64,000 nt of DNA, taken from positions 4,085,594 to 4,149,593 of the forward strand of contig JAJEKV010000065.1 in assembly GCA_021234155.1 (NCBI GenBank). Direction: 5' to 3'. The notes beneath the pieces were generated by a model that saw nothing but the letters and a program-made list of their open reading frames with translations, did no database searches and was not told the origin of the DNA. Shown here piece by piece: positions 48,610 to 62,365 of this stretch (the stretch's first letter is position 1; each line of letters opens with the position of its first letter). The position numbers were made by a program, and so were the translations under genes. Source of the DNA: Isoetes taiwanensis. Taxonomy: Eukaryota > Streptophyta > Lycopodiopsida > Isoetales > Isoetaceae.

Positions 48610-48699
48610 ATTGTACTAGCCCATTGCATGGGTCCCATGACCTATTGGTCTCCGTGGACGTTAAAAAAACTATTATATTCTATTCTATTCTTTGCCACT

Positions 48700-48885
48700 A
48701 GTTTTTCTAGAATACTTTGTTTGCATCCAAGATGGGTGGTCAAAATAGAAAAATGTACATGCTCAGGGGTTTATTGCCCTTGCTCATTGTATCGTTCCAA
48801 GGCTCTTGGTGGTCTTCGTGGATGTTACGATTGTACCTACCTATCTACCTATCTATCTATCTACCTATCTGTCTATACTAATCAG
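48700..48885 (+). mobile_element. Retroposon tail with CTAT/CTAC microsatellite
   Basis: GGTCTTCGTGGATGTTACG at 48,811-48,829 resembles the terminal box, followed by a CTAC/CTAT tetramer array to about 48,877. Probably a truncated copy inserted behind LINE 2 and directly in front of the MULE. Confidence 0.5.
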
Positions 48886-48891
48886 AAAGAT

Positions 48892-48983
48892 GAAAAAACT
48901 ACAAAATGCCCTTGTGTTTCGACAAATTTTGCCGCATACTCCTAACTTTTCATAATTTTATGAAATGCCCCTGATCAAAGTAC
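48892..48983 (+). repeat. MULE left terminal inverted repeat
   Basis: Contains AAATGCCCTT and AAATGCCCC subterminal motifs; pairs with 53,631-53,721. Confidence 0.8.
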
Positions 48984-51384
48984 TTGCACATGTAAAAAAA
49001 AATTGTATCACTAAATGCCCATGTTTTTTTTTATATTTCTTAAAAGCCCTTTGCAATACATCATTTCCTTCTCTCGCCTTTCCATAGAAACTGGACCTGC
49101 TTTTTCGAAACTTATTCCTCCAATACGACAATTTTTTCAACAACAACGATCAGCAATTTACAATTCTATTTACCACGAGCTTCATTCGATTTTCTTATCA
49201 TCTCTATCAATTTCCTCACTGAGCTTAGAAGCAGTTCCATCAATTCTGAATCTGCAATTTGTGAATTTGAAAGCCGCAATTTGGATTCCCATAACTATTT
49301 GCAAGCATTAATTCTGCAAATGATTTGGATTTAGAAGCTGCAATTTGGATTCAGAGACTTGGAAATAAAAAATTCTCATAGCTATTTAAAAGCACTGATT
49401 CTGCAGACTATTTGCATATAATTTGCAAGTAGTATCAATTTTAGAATTTGCAAAAAAGTTTTGAGAAGCTTCTGCAATCGATTCGCCAGAATTTCGCTAA
49501 TGCTTTGCCACCAGAAGAAGCTTTTTGCCAACAATTTGCCAGAAGTTTGCAAACGATTTGTCACATGAGGAGCTTTTTGCCAACGATTTGCCAGATTTGT
49601 GGGAAGCCTTTGTATACCAATTTTATCAATGATTTGCAAGGTCCCAATGATTTGCACATAGATATTGCCAGTGATTTGCAAGCTCCTATCAATTCTTATC
49701 AATTTGATTTAGAGCAGCTTTGGTTCAATACTTTTTGGAACATCGATTCAAACAAAAAGGTTAGTTTTGATTTCCCATGATTTATTTGTAGCAAGTACCT
49801 TTTTTTTCCTTCCATTTTTTGTTTCTTGCATATGATAACCAAAAATTTGTTTGGATATAATTTCAATGCTTGTTGGTGGCATATACCATTGTTACAATCT
49901 CTTTTTTGTGTCAATCATGCTTTTACTTCTTCCGGAACATTACTATTTCCTATCATCTTTTCTATGGAGTTGCCACAAGGTTCAACTTGGCCTCATCGAA
50001 GGAATTCAAACTAGCTGTAAAAAATCATGCCATATTGAACCACGTGGAATTGAAAGTGTTACAGTTGGATAAAACAAGGTAATTCCATCACAGCAAGAGC
50101 ATTAGTCATTTTCATTGTTAGATGCAATTGCTATGAGATTTTGGGCTGCTTTTTCACGATTCATTTGTTTTGAGATTCATTTGCTTATTTACGTTGCTTT
50201 CCCATTGTAGATACACACAATTGGCATCTCCATGCTTCTAGCATAGATGATGGCCCCCGATGCGCAATCAAGAAGTTTCAAGTTGTGCATAGATGTGCTA
50301 GAGCAGCTCTTCTCGCTAACAAAAGTTAGCATAGAGTGGCTGGCTAAGCTAATTGCACTATGAAAGATTTTGCTAAAAAATTGGTTTTCAGCCCAAAGAA
50401 CTCATTGATGATATAAGAAGAGAACGAGGTATAACAATTTCTTATGGTCTTCCATGGAAAGGAAAAAAAGCAGCAAATTCCTAGATCCATGGTGATCATG
50501 CAGAGGCATATATGAAATTGGAAGGATATCGTAAAGAAATTTAAAGAACAATCCAGGAAGCATGGCATTCATTCAGAAGTCTACTGAGCGCTTCTCTTCT
50601 TAGCAGTAGGTTTGAATAACACACATTTAAAAGGGACAATATCTTAGTATACTATTGACAGCTATACTAATAGATAGGAATGATGGGTTGTTTTCAAGCT
50701 TTTGCCGCAGTAAGTGCTGAAAATGATGATAATTGGATATGGTTCCTTCAGAATCTAAAGAATTGTACATAGACAAAAAGTTACCTGCTTTTCAAATAGA
50801 CAAAATGGTTTGGTGGAAGGTGTCTCCTCATGTTTATTGCATGTGCCATTTAGCTGACAGATTTACAAGGGCCTTCAAAAGTACAACACTTGTTCATTTG
50901 TTATGGAACGCAACATGTGCTAATACTGTAGAGAAATATGATGAAGTGATCTTTGAAATGCGTGCTGCTAGTGTCCATGCCACCACTTGGATTCCTGTTG
51001 CAACTAATCTTTTTCATTGGACAAAGTAAAAAGTTAAATGATCAGATGTATAATATTTAACTTCTAATATTGCAGAATTTTTGAATTCTTGGTTGCATGA
51101 ACCTAGAGAGCTACCTCTGTTAGCCATGTTAAAGTTAATTCGGCATGAGTTAATGACATGGTTCCATGAACGTTGGCAACAAGCTATTCATAGAACAGAG
51201 GCCAGTATGCACAATTGGCATCGACTCCTCGTGCCGAGCAAGATGTGAAGAGAACATGTGATTGTGGGCTCTCTTACCAGATTATTGCAACATCAGAAGT
51301 TGAGCATGAGGTTTTGTTATCAAAATCTACCAGTTGGTCAAGCATTGACTGATGTCAAGGGAGGCTTCCAATCAATTCAGATGC

Positions 51385-52011
51385 CACCTATATTTTGATG
51401 GAACTTCCTGCATATGAAAGTGAGGTGGAATGGTACAAAGAGAATACCTTTTTATGCTTCTACAAGCAATTGTTGACAATCATATTAGGTTCTTGAATGT
51501 AGTTGCAGCTTATCCAGGCAGCGTGAATGATGTGCCTCTACTTCGAAATTCAAACTTTGCTCATATGGTTGAAAGTGGGGATAGGTTGAATGGTTCTTCG
51601 ATTAAAATTGGCAACCAAAGTGTGCGAGAATACATAATAGGCGATGCAGGTTATTCACTATTATCATGGTTGGTTGTGCCATATTCAGTACCTCCAACGA
51701 CTGACAGGTTTAACTATATGCACTCTTCAACTCGCATGGCCGTTGAACGTGCATTTGGTCTACTGAAAAAGTCATGGCAAGTACTAAACAGAGAAATCTA
51801 CAAGCCAAATATACATGCATTGTCTAGAATGATACTTGGTTGTTGTCTACTACATAATATTATGATTGACAGGGGTGGCCGTTACGCACAAGCAACGATC
51901 GATAGTCTGGAAAAATTTAATCATTCAACACCCTATAAGGATATGCCATTGGGTAGGCAGCCACAAAACATGGGATCTGCATTAAGAGAGACACTACGCG
52001 ATTACTTGTAG
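51385..52011 (+). pseudogene. PIF/Harbinger (HARBI1-like) transposase inside the MULE
   Basis: The frame 51,430-52,011 (193 codons) carries the family signature: VDNHIRFLNVVAAYPGSVND, then IGDAGYSLLSWLVVPY (second catalytic Asp), then MAVERAFGLLKKSWQVL (catalytic Glu), and LLHN near the end. The first catalytic Asp is in a DGTS segment just upstream (about 51,402), separated by in-frame stops, so the gene is broken. Flanking MULE coding resumes near 52,900, so this is nested or lies in a MULE intron. Terminal repeats and the expected 3 bp duplication were not identified. Confidence 0.85.
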
Positions 52012-53379
52012 ATGAGACGGTGAACTTTTAGTACTTTCATGCAATGGGAGACTCCAAATCATCATTGTAAACAAATCGTTGGCAATTTGTTTGCCATGTT
52101 GGAACCTTTATTGATAACTCTAGGGTTGAATTGTGTAAATTTGATTCTGTATACCTTGTAATAGTTTAGATCTTGTTACAACATATATAGAATGCTTTTG
52201 GAGTTGTTATTGTTTTTGGGAGTGCGTGATGGTTTTCTGACATCCTCAATAAATTGGACGCTTTGTTGAATTCACTTCTGGAGCTTTTCTTCTGTACTTC
52301 TGATGCTGGATCTACACTGGGTTGATTTTTATATGTCTACAAGATGAAGAGTTAGAATAACCAGTAACTGCTAAATAGTAATTGTTTTGAGGGTTCAAAT
52401 AATAACTGCTAATGTCAAAATAAAACCTATCTTTATTCCTTTAGTGTACATGACTGAACTGGATTGCCAAAGATTTGGTCTTGCCGACAACTGCCTCAAC
52501 TTCTTTGCACTCATATAGATGCTCGCATTGATAGAACGGAAAGAAGCATAGCACTCATGGTGGAAACCACTGCAAAGTTCGTTTGCACTAACTTGACTAT
52601 ATGTTGCAAGCCAAAAGAAAACTAGAGTGTAGTAACAAAATATTCCTTTTTCAATTCTACTATTCCTCGGCAGAAAATTAAAAAATGCTTATTCTTCAGG
52701 TTTATGCCTATGTTGTTGTTGTTTGATGTATCTGCTTTCGACCATACTGCTTAATGATTTGATAACAGTCGACTTCAGCCGAGACAACAGCCAAAGCAAA
52801 CTGAAGTTTTAGGAATTGAGCAGCAGATGCAGGAATGTTACTTTTATCATAAAGGAAACTGCATTTTTTCAACCCAATACATACTATTGAAGATTGTTTG
52901 CATGATCCTTGCAGAAGGTGTGGATCTTCTGATATTGAATTTTAAGCACCTGGTCATTTTGGGATGAAAATGTACTCCTGCAACAGATGGCAACAGGAGG
53001 GTATTCCTTCTGCACATGCAGCATGTGCAGTACTATACAAGAACAAGCATGTTTAGAGCTATGCTTGTCAAGCATTTATACTCACTTTCTATTCTGAAAC
53101 CTATAGGAAGATCATGCATCTTGTTATTATTCCTATTGTTCTAGGTACGATGTTGTATCTAGCAACAAGAAACCTCCAGGGCGCCCAAGAACAAAGAGGA
53201 TTTATAAGAGTGCAGAAGAAGTAAAGGAAATGTACCATTGTAGTAGATGCAAGGGTAGGGACCATCTCATAGACGTCCAAGGCACCTATCTAGTTGACAA
53301 TGTGTCCATGGTAATTACTGTATTTCAAGACTATTGCTATGAGATTTATGTGTGTCTTAGCCTACTAGGGCATTCGAAT

Positions 53380-53721
53380 TGTTTTGTTGAATCTTAAGGG
53401 TATTTTGTGAATTTTGCAGCATTCAAATTTAAAAACAAAAAATATACATTGCTGGCCTCAAGGGCATTTCAATTATTTTGTCAAAACTTGAGAGTATTTT
53501 GTAAATTTCAAAAATTTTGAAATGTGAAAAAAAACATGTGTTATAAATTTAAAGGAAACATAAGGGCATTTGAGAGATTTACCTAAATCTTAAGGGTATT
53601 TGAACAATTTCCAAAACTACAAAATGCATTGTACATTGACCAAGGGCATTGCGTGAAATTAAGAAAACTTAGAGGTACGTTGTAAAATTCGTCAAGCCCT
53701 AAGGGTATTGTGTAGTTTTTC
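53380..53721. repeat. MULE right end with repeated AAGGGYAT motifs
   Basis: At least six AAGGGCAT or AAGGGTAT motifs occur at roughly 40-60 base spacing, matching AAATGCCC motifs in opposite orientation at the left end. Subterminal motif arrays are known transposase-binding regions in Mutator-type elements; that role here is inference. Includes the right inverted repeat 53,631-53,721. Confidence 0.7.
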
Positions 53722-53869
53722 CTTTATAAGTATATGTCAACAACCTTATACACCAGGGGACTATGGCATATCAAACAGATGCTGCTCTTCTATCGGACTT
53801 TTTTTCATGACATCCATGTGTCACATCCACATTGTCCCTTTAGTTTGTTTGGATCACTTCTCTCCTTTG

Positions 53870-55458
53870 AGAGTTGTTTTGGCAGGATGCAGTCGACGGG
53901 CCAAGCATTCACCAGTAGTATCGGGTCCCAGGTTGCCCCCTCGCCAACACTTTTGGCCCCGGCCATCGAAAGCATGGGGGGGATGGCATACAGCTTTTGC
54001 ACCAGGTCATCCGCCAGCTCATCTATGCGACGATGTTGGCCTACCGCCCACACCCCCGACGCTTATGCGCCTCACCGGATGCCCTAGACACATTTTGTCG
54101 CTACAGACATGCGCGTCAATCCGCCAAGACCGTGGTGGTTCTTATATCCTCTTCATCGCCACCCCATGCCTCCCCGCAGACTCACATATCGGGGACGGCT
54201 GCGGGCGCCACGCCCACCTACAAGTACCTAGGGTGGAGTTCCCCTCCCTCGCTTCCTTTGGGAGGCGTCTATCCGCTATGGGTGGGTGTGGCCGGAAAGC
54301 GCTTTATGCCATGCGTAACAACAATCACCGCAGAGCTCTATGATTGGGGCCATCGGCCACATCCGCTCGCACCGGTGGAGCCCGTCCCTTCAGACGGGGT
54401 CGAGGTTTGGGGCCTATTGCCTCTTTGGCGCATTCGAATGACTTGGGAGCAAAAGTATAAGGCATTTTGGCATCGGGCACTTGGGGTGAAACCTTGATTG
54501 CCCTATCGATTCGGGCCGCAGAAATCGATTCTTGCCGCTTCAGTGGCAAGCCCTTGATAGACACATCATCTATTTTCGTAAAGTAGTTACTATGGGTGAT
54601 GCTCTGGCTCCCGCACCGGGCTTACACTATGGCCATGGGTCCGCGAAATGCTTAGGGCCTGTTGGAGGGGTAAGAGAGATGATGGTTTGCGGATGGAACG
54701 ATGCGAGCACCTGATGCGTCTGGTAACGGGCTGGCCCGATCGTGGACAAACTGCGGGGGAGTACCCGGGACGCTTGTTTACTTGGCAAGCTCACGGGACC
54801 CCGGCGCTCTAGAGCAGTCAAAATGGCTCCATTACAAGGAGCACGCCAACCCCGCGGTTAGCCCGGGGCCATTGCGGCTCTACCGTTTTCCGCTGCCCAA
54901 AAAGCGGCACTCATGCCTCCATTCACGGTGCCCACCATCTTCGCAGATCGAGGCGGCGGTGGATTGGGGAGCCCCACGGGGACGGAGCTCGCCGCGGTCC
55001 GCCAAACGGTGCCATTGAGGATGAGTCTCACACTTTCCAGAGTTGCCCAAAGCGTTTAGTCAGATCCGGGCCGATACGCTCCCTTAGTACCGGCGGACTT
55101 GCCCTTGCATTTGCTAATGAACACACCGCCAAGACGCGCCGTGCCCGGGTCGCATATTCAAGAGGTAATCGACCTGCGAGGTCACCTTTGCCCCCACCGC
55201 TGCCCACCGATTAGGCACTACGGGTGGTGCTTGCATGATATTTGATATATTTGGGTGTTTCGCATTTTATATGTTAGGACGCTTTGTCGTAGAAGCCGAT
55301 TGTCGCCACGTTTTTCCTCGAAAACCCTTCGCCGAGCGGGGTTTTTAATCCGGCAAGAATCCGATGGTCGCGTTTTTGTATTGGGTCCCATAGACCGATT
55401 GGTCTCCTCGTGGACGATAAAAGTACCTTCCTTCCTTCCTTCCTTCCTTCCTTCTCCT
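53870..55458 (+). mobile_element. LINE 3: GC-rich 5' truncated LINE
   Basis: Starts within reverse transcriptase at a PLSPTL-type motif (about 53,928), continues with a QLLHQVIRQLIYA segment matching LINE 1 (12,547-12,580), TYKYLGW (54,217), a LDRHIIYFRKVV segment (54,552-54,590) and a zinc-knuckle remnant near 55,010-55,040. It ends with hairpin 55,298-55,361, GGTCTCCTCGTGGACGATAA and a (CTTC)n tail to 55,455. Multiple frameshifts. Confidence 0.82.
55298..55361 (+). other. LINE-type 3' hairpin, copy 4
   Basis: Outer stem GATTGTCGCC / GGCAAGAATC differs in sequence from the other copies yet still pairs. CCTCG..CGAGCGGGG and CCCTTCG inside; TTTTTAATCC strand conserved. Confidence 0.7.
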
Positions 55459-55610
55459 TTCGACCACTCATACCTTTGCCTCAAACATCCCTACCGGCCT
55501 TGTAGTTAACATCACATTAACACATAAACTTGAGGGGAAGTACACTATTTCCCCCATTTTGACATAGGAGCCCATTCATGCCGCACTAAGCATGTAATTT
55601 TGGTCTTTCT

Positions 55611-55680
55611 CTAGAAGATAGATAGATAGATAGATAGTAGATAGTAGTTTTAACGCCACGCCACTAGGCAAAGATCCAAC
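55611..55680 (-). mobile_element. Retroposon tail, minus strand
   Basis: Minus strand reads GGCGTGGCGTTAAAACTACT followed by CTAT repeats. A degenerate terminal box plus microsatellite, adjacent to the large AG tract. Confidence 0.45.
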
Positions 55681-55733
55681 CGATATGTGACCACACACCA
55701 TTACTACATTGCTTGGTTGGGCCCCCGCCCCAA

Positions 55734-58897
<3,164 letters not shown>

Positions 58898-59020
58898 AGA
58901 TCTATTAAAAGTATTTAATGATAATGTGTGGGATTGGCGACTATTAGTATTTAAGTGACACTATATGTAAAGATCTATTAAGAGTATTTAAAGGGTAGTG
59001 TGTGGGAAGAGCAGTATAAA
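58898..59020 (+). promoter_or_regulatory. LDH promoter: 40 bp direct repeats and TATA
   Basis: A unit beginning AGATCTATTAAAAGTATTTA (58,898) recurs at 58,971 as AGATCTATTAAGAGTATTTA; both go on to a GTGTGGGA block. A TATA element, TATAAA, lies at 59,015-59,020, 60 bases before the ATG. The duplicated unit may be a duplicated regulatory module; factors unknown. Confidence 0.5.
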
Positions 59021-59079
59021 CAGCTGAGTTATTGCTAATTGATTCTTATTGTAAGTAGAGCGATACTCCTGTTGTAGCA

Positions 59080-60123
59080 ATGGCCGAATCGAACGACATG
59101 TCCACAACGGTGCAGAGGATTGCAGGAGCCTTATTTAGGCGTGTTGATGGATGCGAAAGTGAGGAGACAACAAGCAAATCCACTACGAAGATAAGTGTGG
59201 TAGGGGTAGGAAATGTGGGGATGGCATGCGCACAGACGATTCTAACCCAGGACATAGCAGACGAGATAGCACTAGTGGATGTGGATGGAGCGAAGCTAAG
59301 GGGCGAAATGTTGGATCTACAACATGGGTCTGCATTTCTGCCACGTGTCAAGATCGGGGCCTCTAGCGACTACGAGGTGACGAAGGGCTCAGATCTATGC
59401 ATTGTGACTGCGGGGGCGAGGCAAAGGGAGGGGGAGTCCCGGCTGAATCTGGTGCAAAGAAATATAGCTATTTTCAAAAGCATAATTCCAGAATTGGTGC
59501 GCCATAGCCCGGAAACTATTCTGCTCATAGTTTCGAATCCGGTGGACCTGCTAAGCTACGTGGCGTGGAAGCTGTCGGGGTTACCGGCGCACCGGGTGAT
59601 CGGCAGTGGAACAAATCTGGACTCTTCGAGGTTCCGGTTCCTCATCGGCGATCACCTGGACATTAATTCCCAGAATGTCCATGCGTACATAATTGGTGAA
59701 CATGGTGACAGTTCTGTGCCCCTTTGGTCCAGCCTTACTGTGGGTGGCGTCCCCGTCAAAGAATGTGTTGCTGATAACGGGATCCTTATAGACCAGCAAC
59801 AGCTTAATGATATCCATAAGCTTGTTGTTGACTCTGCCCTTGAAATTATTAGCCTCAAGGGCTACACTTCCTGGGCTATTGGCTACTCCGTCGCCGTTCT
59901 CGCTAACAGTCTGCTCCGTAATCAGAGACGGATTCACCCCGTTTCTGTCCTCGCTAACGGGTTTCATGGTATTACTGATGATGTTTATCTTAGTTTACCC
60001 GCCCAACTTGGGAGATCTGGAGTAGTCAGTATCATGAATTCTCATCTGTCTGATGAAGAACAAACCATGTTGCAGAAATCTGCTGAAACCCTTTGGGATA
60101 TCCAACAGGGCCTCTCCTTCTAG
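59080..60123 (+). CDS. LDH: L-lactate dehydrogenase (NAD+), single exon, intact
   Basis: Cytosolic tetrameric enzyme reducing pyruvate to lactate with NADH, important under low oxygen. 347 aa, usual for plant LDH. Rossmann motif VGVGNVG (41-47), NAD-adenosine Asp67 in ALVDVD, substrate loop AGARQREGESR (111-121) with Gln115, which marks LDH rather than malate dehydrogenase, and Arg121, then SNPVD (152-156), NLDSSRFR (179-186) with catalytic-pair Asp181 and Arg184, and GEHGDSS (206-212) with proton-acceptor His208. The ATG at 59,080 gives the typical plant N-terminal extension before the Rossmann fold. No intron interrupts the frame; plant LDH genes I know of carry at least one, so intron loss or a retrocopy is possible. 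TATA at 59,015 and AATAAA at 60,186 complete the unit. Confidence 0.95.
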   Translation: MAESNDMSTTVQRIAGALFRRVDGCESEETTSKSTTKISVVGVGNVGMACAQTILTQDIADEIALVDVDGAKLRGEMLDLQHGSAFLPRVKIGASSDYEVTKGSDLCIVTAGARQREGESRLNLVQRNIAIFKSIIPELVRHSPETILLIVSNPVDLLSYVAWKLSGLPAHRVIGSGTNLDSSRFRFLIGDHLDINSQNVHAYIIGEHGDSSVPLWSSLTVGGVPVKECVADNGILIDQQQLNDIHKLVVDSALEIISLKGYTSWAIGYSVAVLANSLLRNQRRIHPVSVLANGFHGITDDVYLSLPAQLGRSGVVSIMNSHLSDEEQTMLQKSAETLWDIQQGLSF

Positions 60124-60185
60124 GCTTGATATTGTTCACTACCACCTTTAACTATGCATACTACAATTTTATATTTTGTGATGCA

Positions 60186-60191
60186 AATAAA
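60186..60191 (+). terminator. LDH polyadenylation signal
   Basis: AATAAA, 63 bases after the stop codon, in AT-rich sequence. A typical far-upstream plant polyadenylation signal. Confidence 0.55.
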
Positions 60192-60599
60192 AAAAATACT
60201 AATTAATGTATTTTCCGTTACAATTAACGTTACAAATTATATTATATTCTATATTCTATTAGTGCAATATGGTTCCATTCTTATCATAATAATTTTCTAA
60301 GAGAAGAATTTTAATCATATTTCAAGTGTTGAACCTAAACATTTCATAGGATATCAATAAAATTTCTATAGACTCTTCTCGTATGATTGCTCGCAGTTTG
60401 ATTATTTTAAAACAATTGCTTCCACCAACAATATGTGATTGCTATCATTATTCATATGTTCACCAGTCGCATCAAGATGATTGTGGCAATTTATACAGTT
60501 AAAAAACATCAAAGATTGTTAAACAATCAAGTTTAATTGAACATCATTCCAAGATTTAACCTAGTGAAACCATGTACAAGAAGTAGTGGTTCCCCAGCT

Positions 60600-61308
60600 T
60601 TGGTTGGTTCATGGGGATGTTAAGGCAGAGCATCTGGTGCATTCTATGTATAAGATCATTTGTGCTGCTAAGGTGTTGTTCCCCTCACAAAAGTAGTCGT
60701 TGGTGTTATCAGTGAATCAACAGAGAACAGTTTGGAAATGGGTTTGGGATAAGTTACTTCATCCCAAGTTGTCCGTTTTGTAGTGATAGATTATCCATAG
60801 ATGTGTACTCATCAATGTTTTGGTAGGTGCTAGCGACATGCCCTCTATGTGTTTAGAGGGATGAGATGATTCAGCATTGTTTCTTCTTGTGTCAGCATGC
60901 TAGTCCGGCTTGGTTGTGGCTTTAGAGTCTCTTCAACTGCAGTTTAAATAGACAACAAGTCTTAGCAGCTGTGCACCCAAGTTCGTGGGACAAACTGAAA
61001 AAGAAGAAATCTCTTCATTTTCAAGGGCAATAGTTCCTCTGATGCTCAAGAGCTCATTGAAGCTAAGCAATGCATTGTCATAGCAATCTATCTTCATCAA
61101 TAAAAGACTAAGTGAATAGTCGTATTTGGATTTACTATCTTCAGATTAGTACTTATTTACAACTCAATTTGATGCTGTATTCTACAAGATGGCAAGTGAT
61201 TTTGCTCTATTGGATAATTTCTCCATTGGGTTTTCAATCCCCCATCTATGTTTTTATGGTTTTTTCTGACTAATACAGTTCCATGTCCTTCCAAAAAAAA
61301 AAATAGGA
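60600..61308 (+). mobile_element. L1-type LINE 3' fragment
   Basis: Plus strand reads, through stops, WVWDKLLHPKLSVL and then CPLCV..D..IQHCFFLCQHAS (about 60,840-60,910), the zinc-binding tail of plant L1 reverse transcriptases. An A11 run at 61,296-61,306 is the probable poly(A) tail. Extensively decayed. Confidence 0.65.
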
Positions 61309-61479
61309 TTAACCTAATGAAACTAAGTGAGTGCAGATAATCCTACATAAGAATGACAATACTCGATTTCTTGAATTGGGTCCATAGACTATTTTGAATC
61401 TTTAAGGACACATAAACCTACAGGTGCACATAACAATTCTTCTATGGCACGCAAAATAAAACATTAAGAATGTTATTCT

Positions 61480-61607
61480 CTTATACACGCTAGTCCTAGA
61501 GCATATATATCTCGAGTTCGAAACCGCCCAGAGTCGCATTATGTATAGACTCGTCCCATGCCCCATTGTAGGGTTCCCGTGGACATTAAAAAAAGATCTA
61601 TCTATTC
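61480..61607 (+). mobile_element. SINE-like element with LINE-type tail
   Basis: TAGTCCTAGAGCA (61,489-61,501) resembles a pol III A box and GAGTTCGAAACCG (61,513-61,525) a B box. The 3' part TCCCATGCCCCATTGTAGGG and CCGTGGACATTAAAA (61,570-61,584) matches LINE termini of this window, then GATCTATCTATTC. This is the arrangement of a SINE that borrows a LINE's end. A box is weak. Confidence 0.55.
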
Positions 61608-62284
61608 ACCTATAGGTGCACAAGTATAATTTTTCGTATAACCTATCAATACTAGGTCGTTAAAAGTCAATTTATTTCTCTCCAAACATATATGCTGTGT
61701 TTCATAGAATGCCAAGGTAAGGACATCTAAATAAACATGTATAGTAAGAACATTACATTGCCAATATATTAAACCCCTCCCCAACCCTATTTTAATTACC
61801 TTAGCCATTCTGTGGGTTAATTCATTGATTACTAGATTGACTTCTATATGGTATGGTGTCGACTCTTATACGACGGACATCCCATGTACAAAATTTGGAA
61901 GAGGGGGGAAGGGGGTGTATAATATTCTATTACTCATCTCATAGACCAATGGACGTAAAAGAAACTAGCTAGAATTTCATTTATGCTATCTAGATTACCG
62001 ACCATGAACTACCTAATGAACAACTAATATGCTACTTTGAAGAAGACATGCTTCACTTGTCAGCATAAATAAGTTTAACGTCAATTATAATTTTGGTATG
62101 GCGGCATTTATCCTTGAAATGTACGAGACATAGTTAGATTTGATTCCTTGCACATGTTGCATCCACCTCAGCGACTATCATAATCAAAAACTATATAAAA
62201 CCCCACCATAAGTAAGTAATGAATATTCTTCACAAACTAATGGATATGTTCTACAAACTTCAAAGTATTTAAAAAATAGATAGA

Positions 62285-62365
62285 TAAGTAGGTAGGTACG
62301 TAGGTAGGTAGGTAGGTAATTTTGACGTCGTGGAGGGCCACAATGGGACATGGGACAGTATAAAT
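62285..62365 (-). mobile_element. Retroposon tail, minus strand, with CTAC repeats
   Basis: Minus strand reads GTCCCATGTCCCATTGTGG, CCACGACGTCAAAATT and an (ACCT)n/(CTAT)n array. Same tail design as the SINE-like element at 61.5 kb. Confidence 0.5.

Larger units (their letters stand above)
42857..48692 (+). mobile_element. LINE 2: long degenerate LINE with ORF1, endonuclease and RT
   Basis: ORF1 probably begins at ATG 42,857 (MAPSIPLQQLGDFSMVG), followed by three 90 bp repeats and a coiled-coil-like stretch (ENKLDILTAYFAHARQQE, near 43,465). The endonuclease runs from about 44,655 with LLGDFNAR near 45,100 and SDHYPLYLSL near 45,460. Reverse transcriptase follows with HDPSNYR (46,260), CPLSPTLFGLYIDQLEEWL (46,655-46,711), MYADDVS (about 46,770) and SYKYLGVE (46,953). 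A zinc knuckle near 47,765-47,810 is interrupted by a MITE. The 3' end has the hairpin 48,543-48,609, GTGGACGTTAAAA and an ATTCT tail. More AT-rich than its relative LINE 1, so probably older. Start position is uncertain; 5' UTR could reach about 42,570. Confidence 0.85.
48892..53721 (+). mobile_element. MULE (Mutator-like) transposon with long terminal inverted repeats, 4.8 kb
   Basis: Ends 48,892-48,983 and 53,631-53,721 are inverted copies of about 90 bp, estimated at 75-80% identity, beginning GAAAAA(A)CTAC. Between them the plus strand encodes, with frame breaks, the MULE N-terminal domain (FKLAVKNHAILN, near 50,000), YGLPWKGKKA (near 50,450), catalytic-domain pieces (RNDGLF, AFAAVSAENDDNWIWFLQ, CMCHLADRF; 50,640-51,030), EFLNSWLHEPRELPLL (near 51,080), a SWIM zinc finger (CNRWQQEGIPSAHAACAVLY, about 52,975-53,040), and a PPGRPRTKR segment with CSRCKGRDH near 53,175-53,260. 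A PIF/Harbinger transposase interrupts it. A 9 bp target duplication was not found with confidence. Confidence 0.85.

Noticed and set aside
48892-53721. Domesticated MULE-derived gene (FHY3/FAR1-like)
   Set aside because: Terminal inverted repeats are present and the frame is repeatedly broken, so it is a transposon remnant.
61925-61985. Another retroposon tail (ATAGACCAATGGACGTAAAAG)
   Set aside because: Box is partial and no microsatellite follows; too weak to list.
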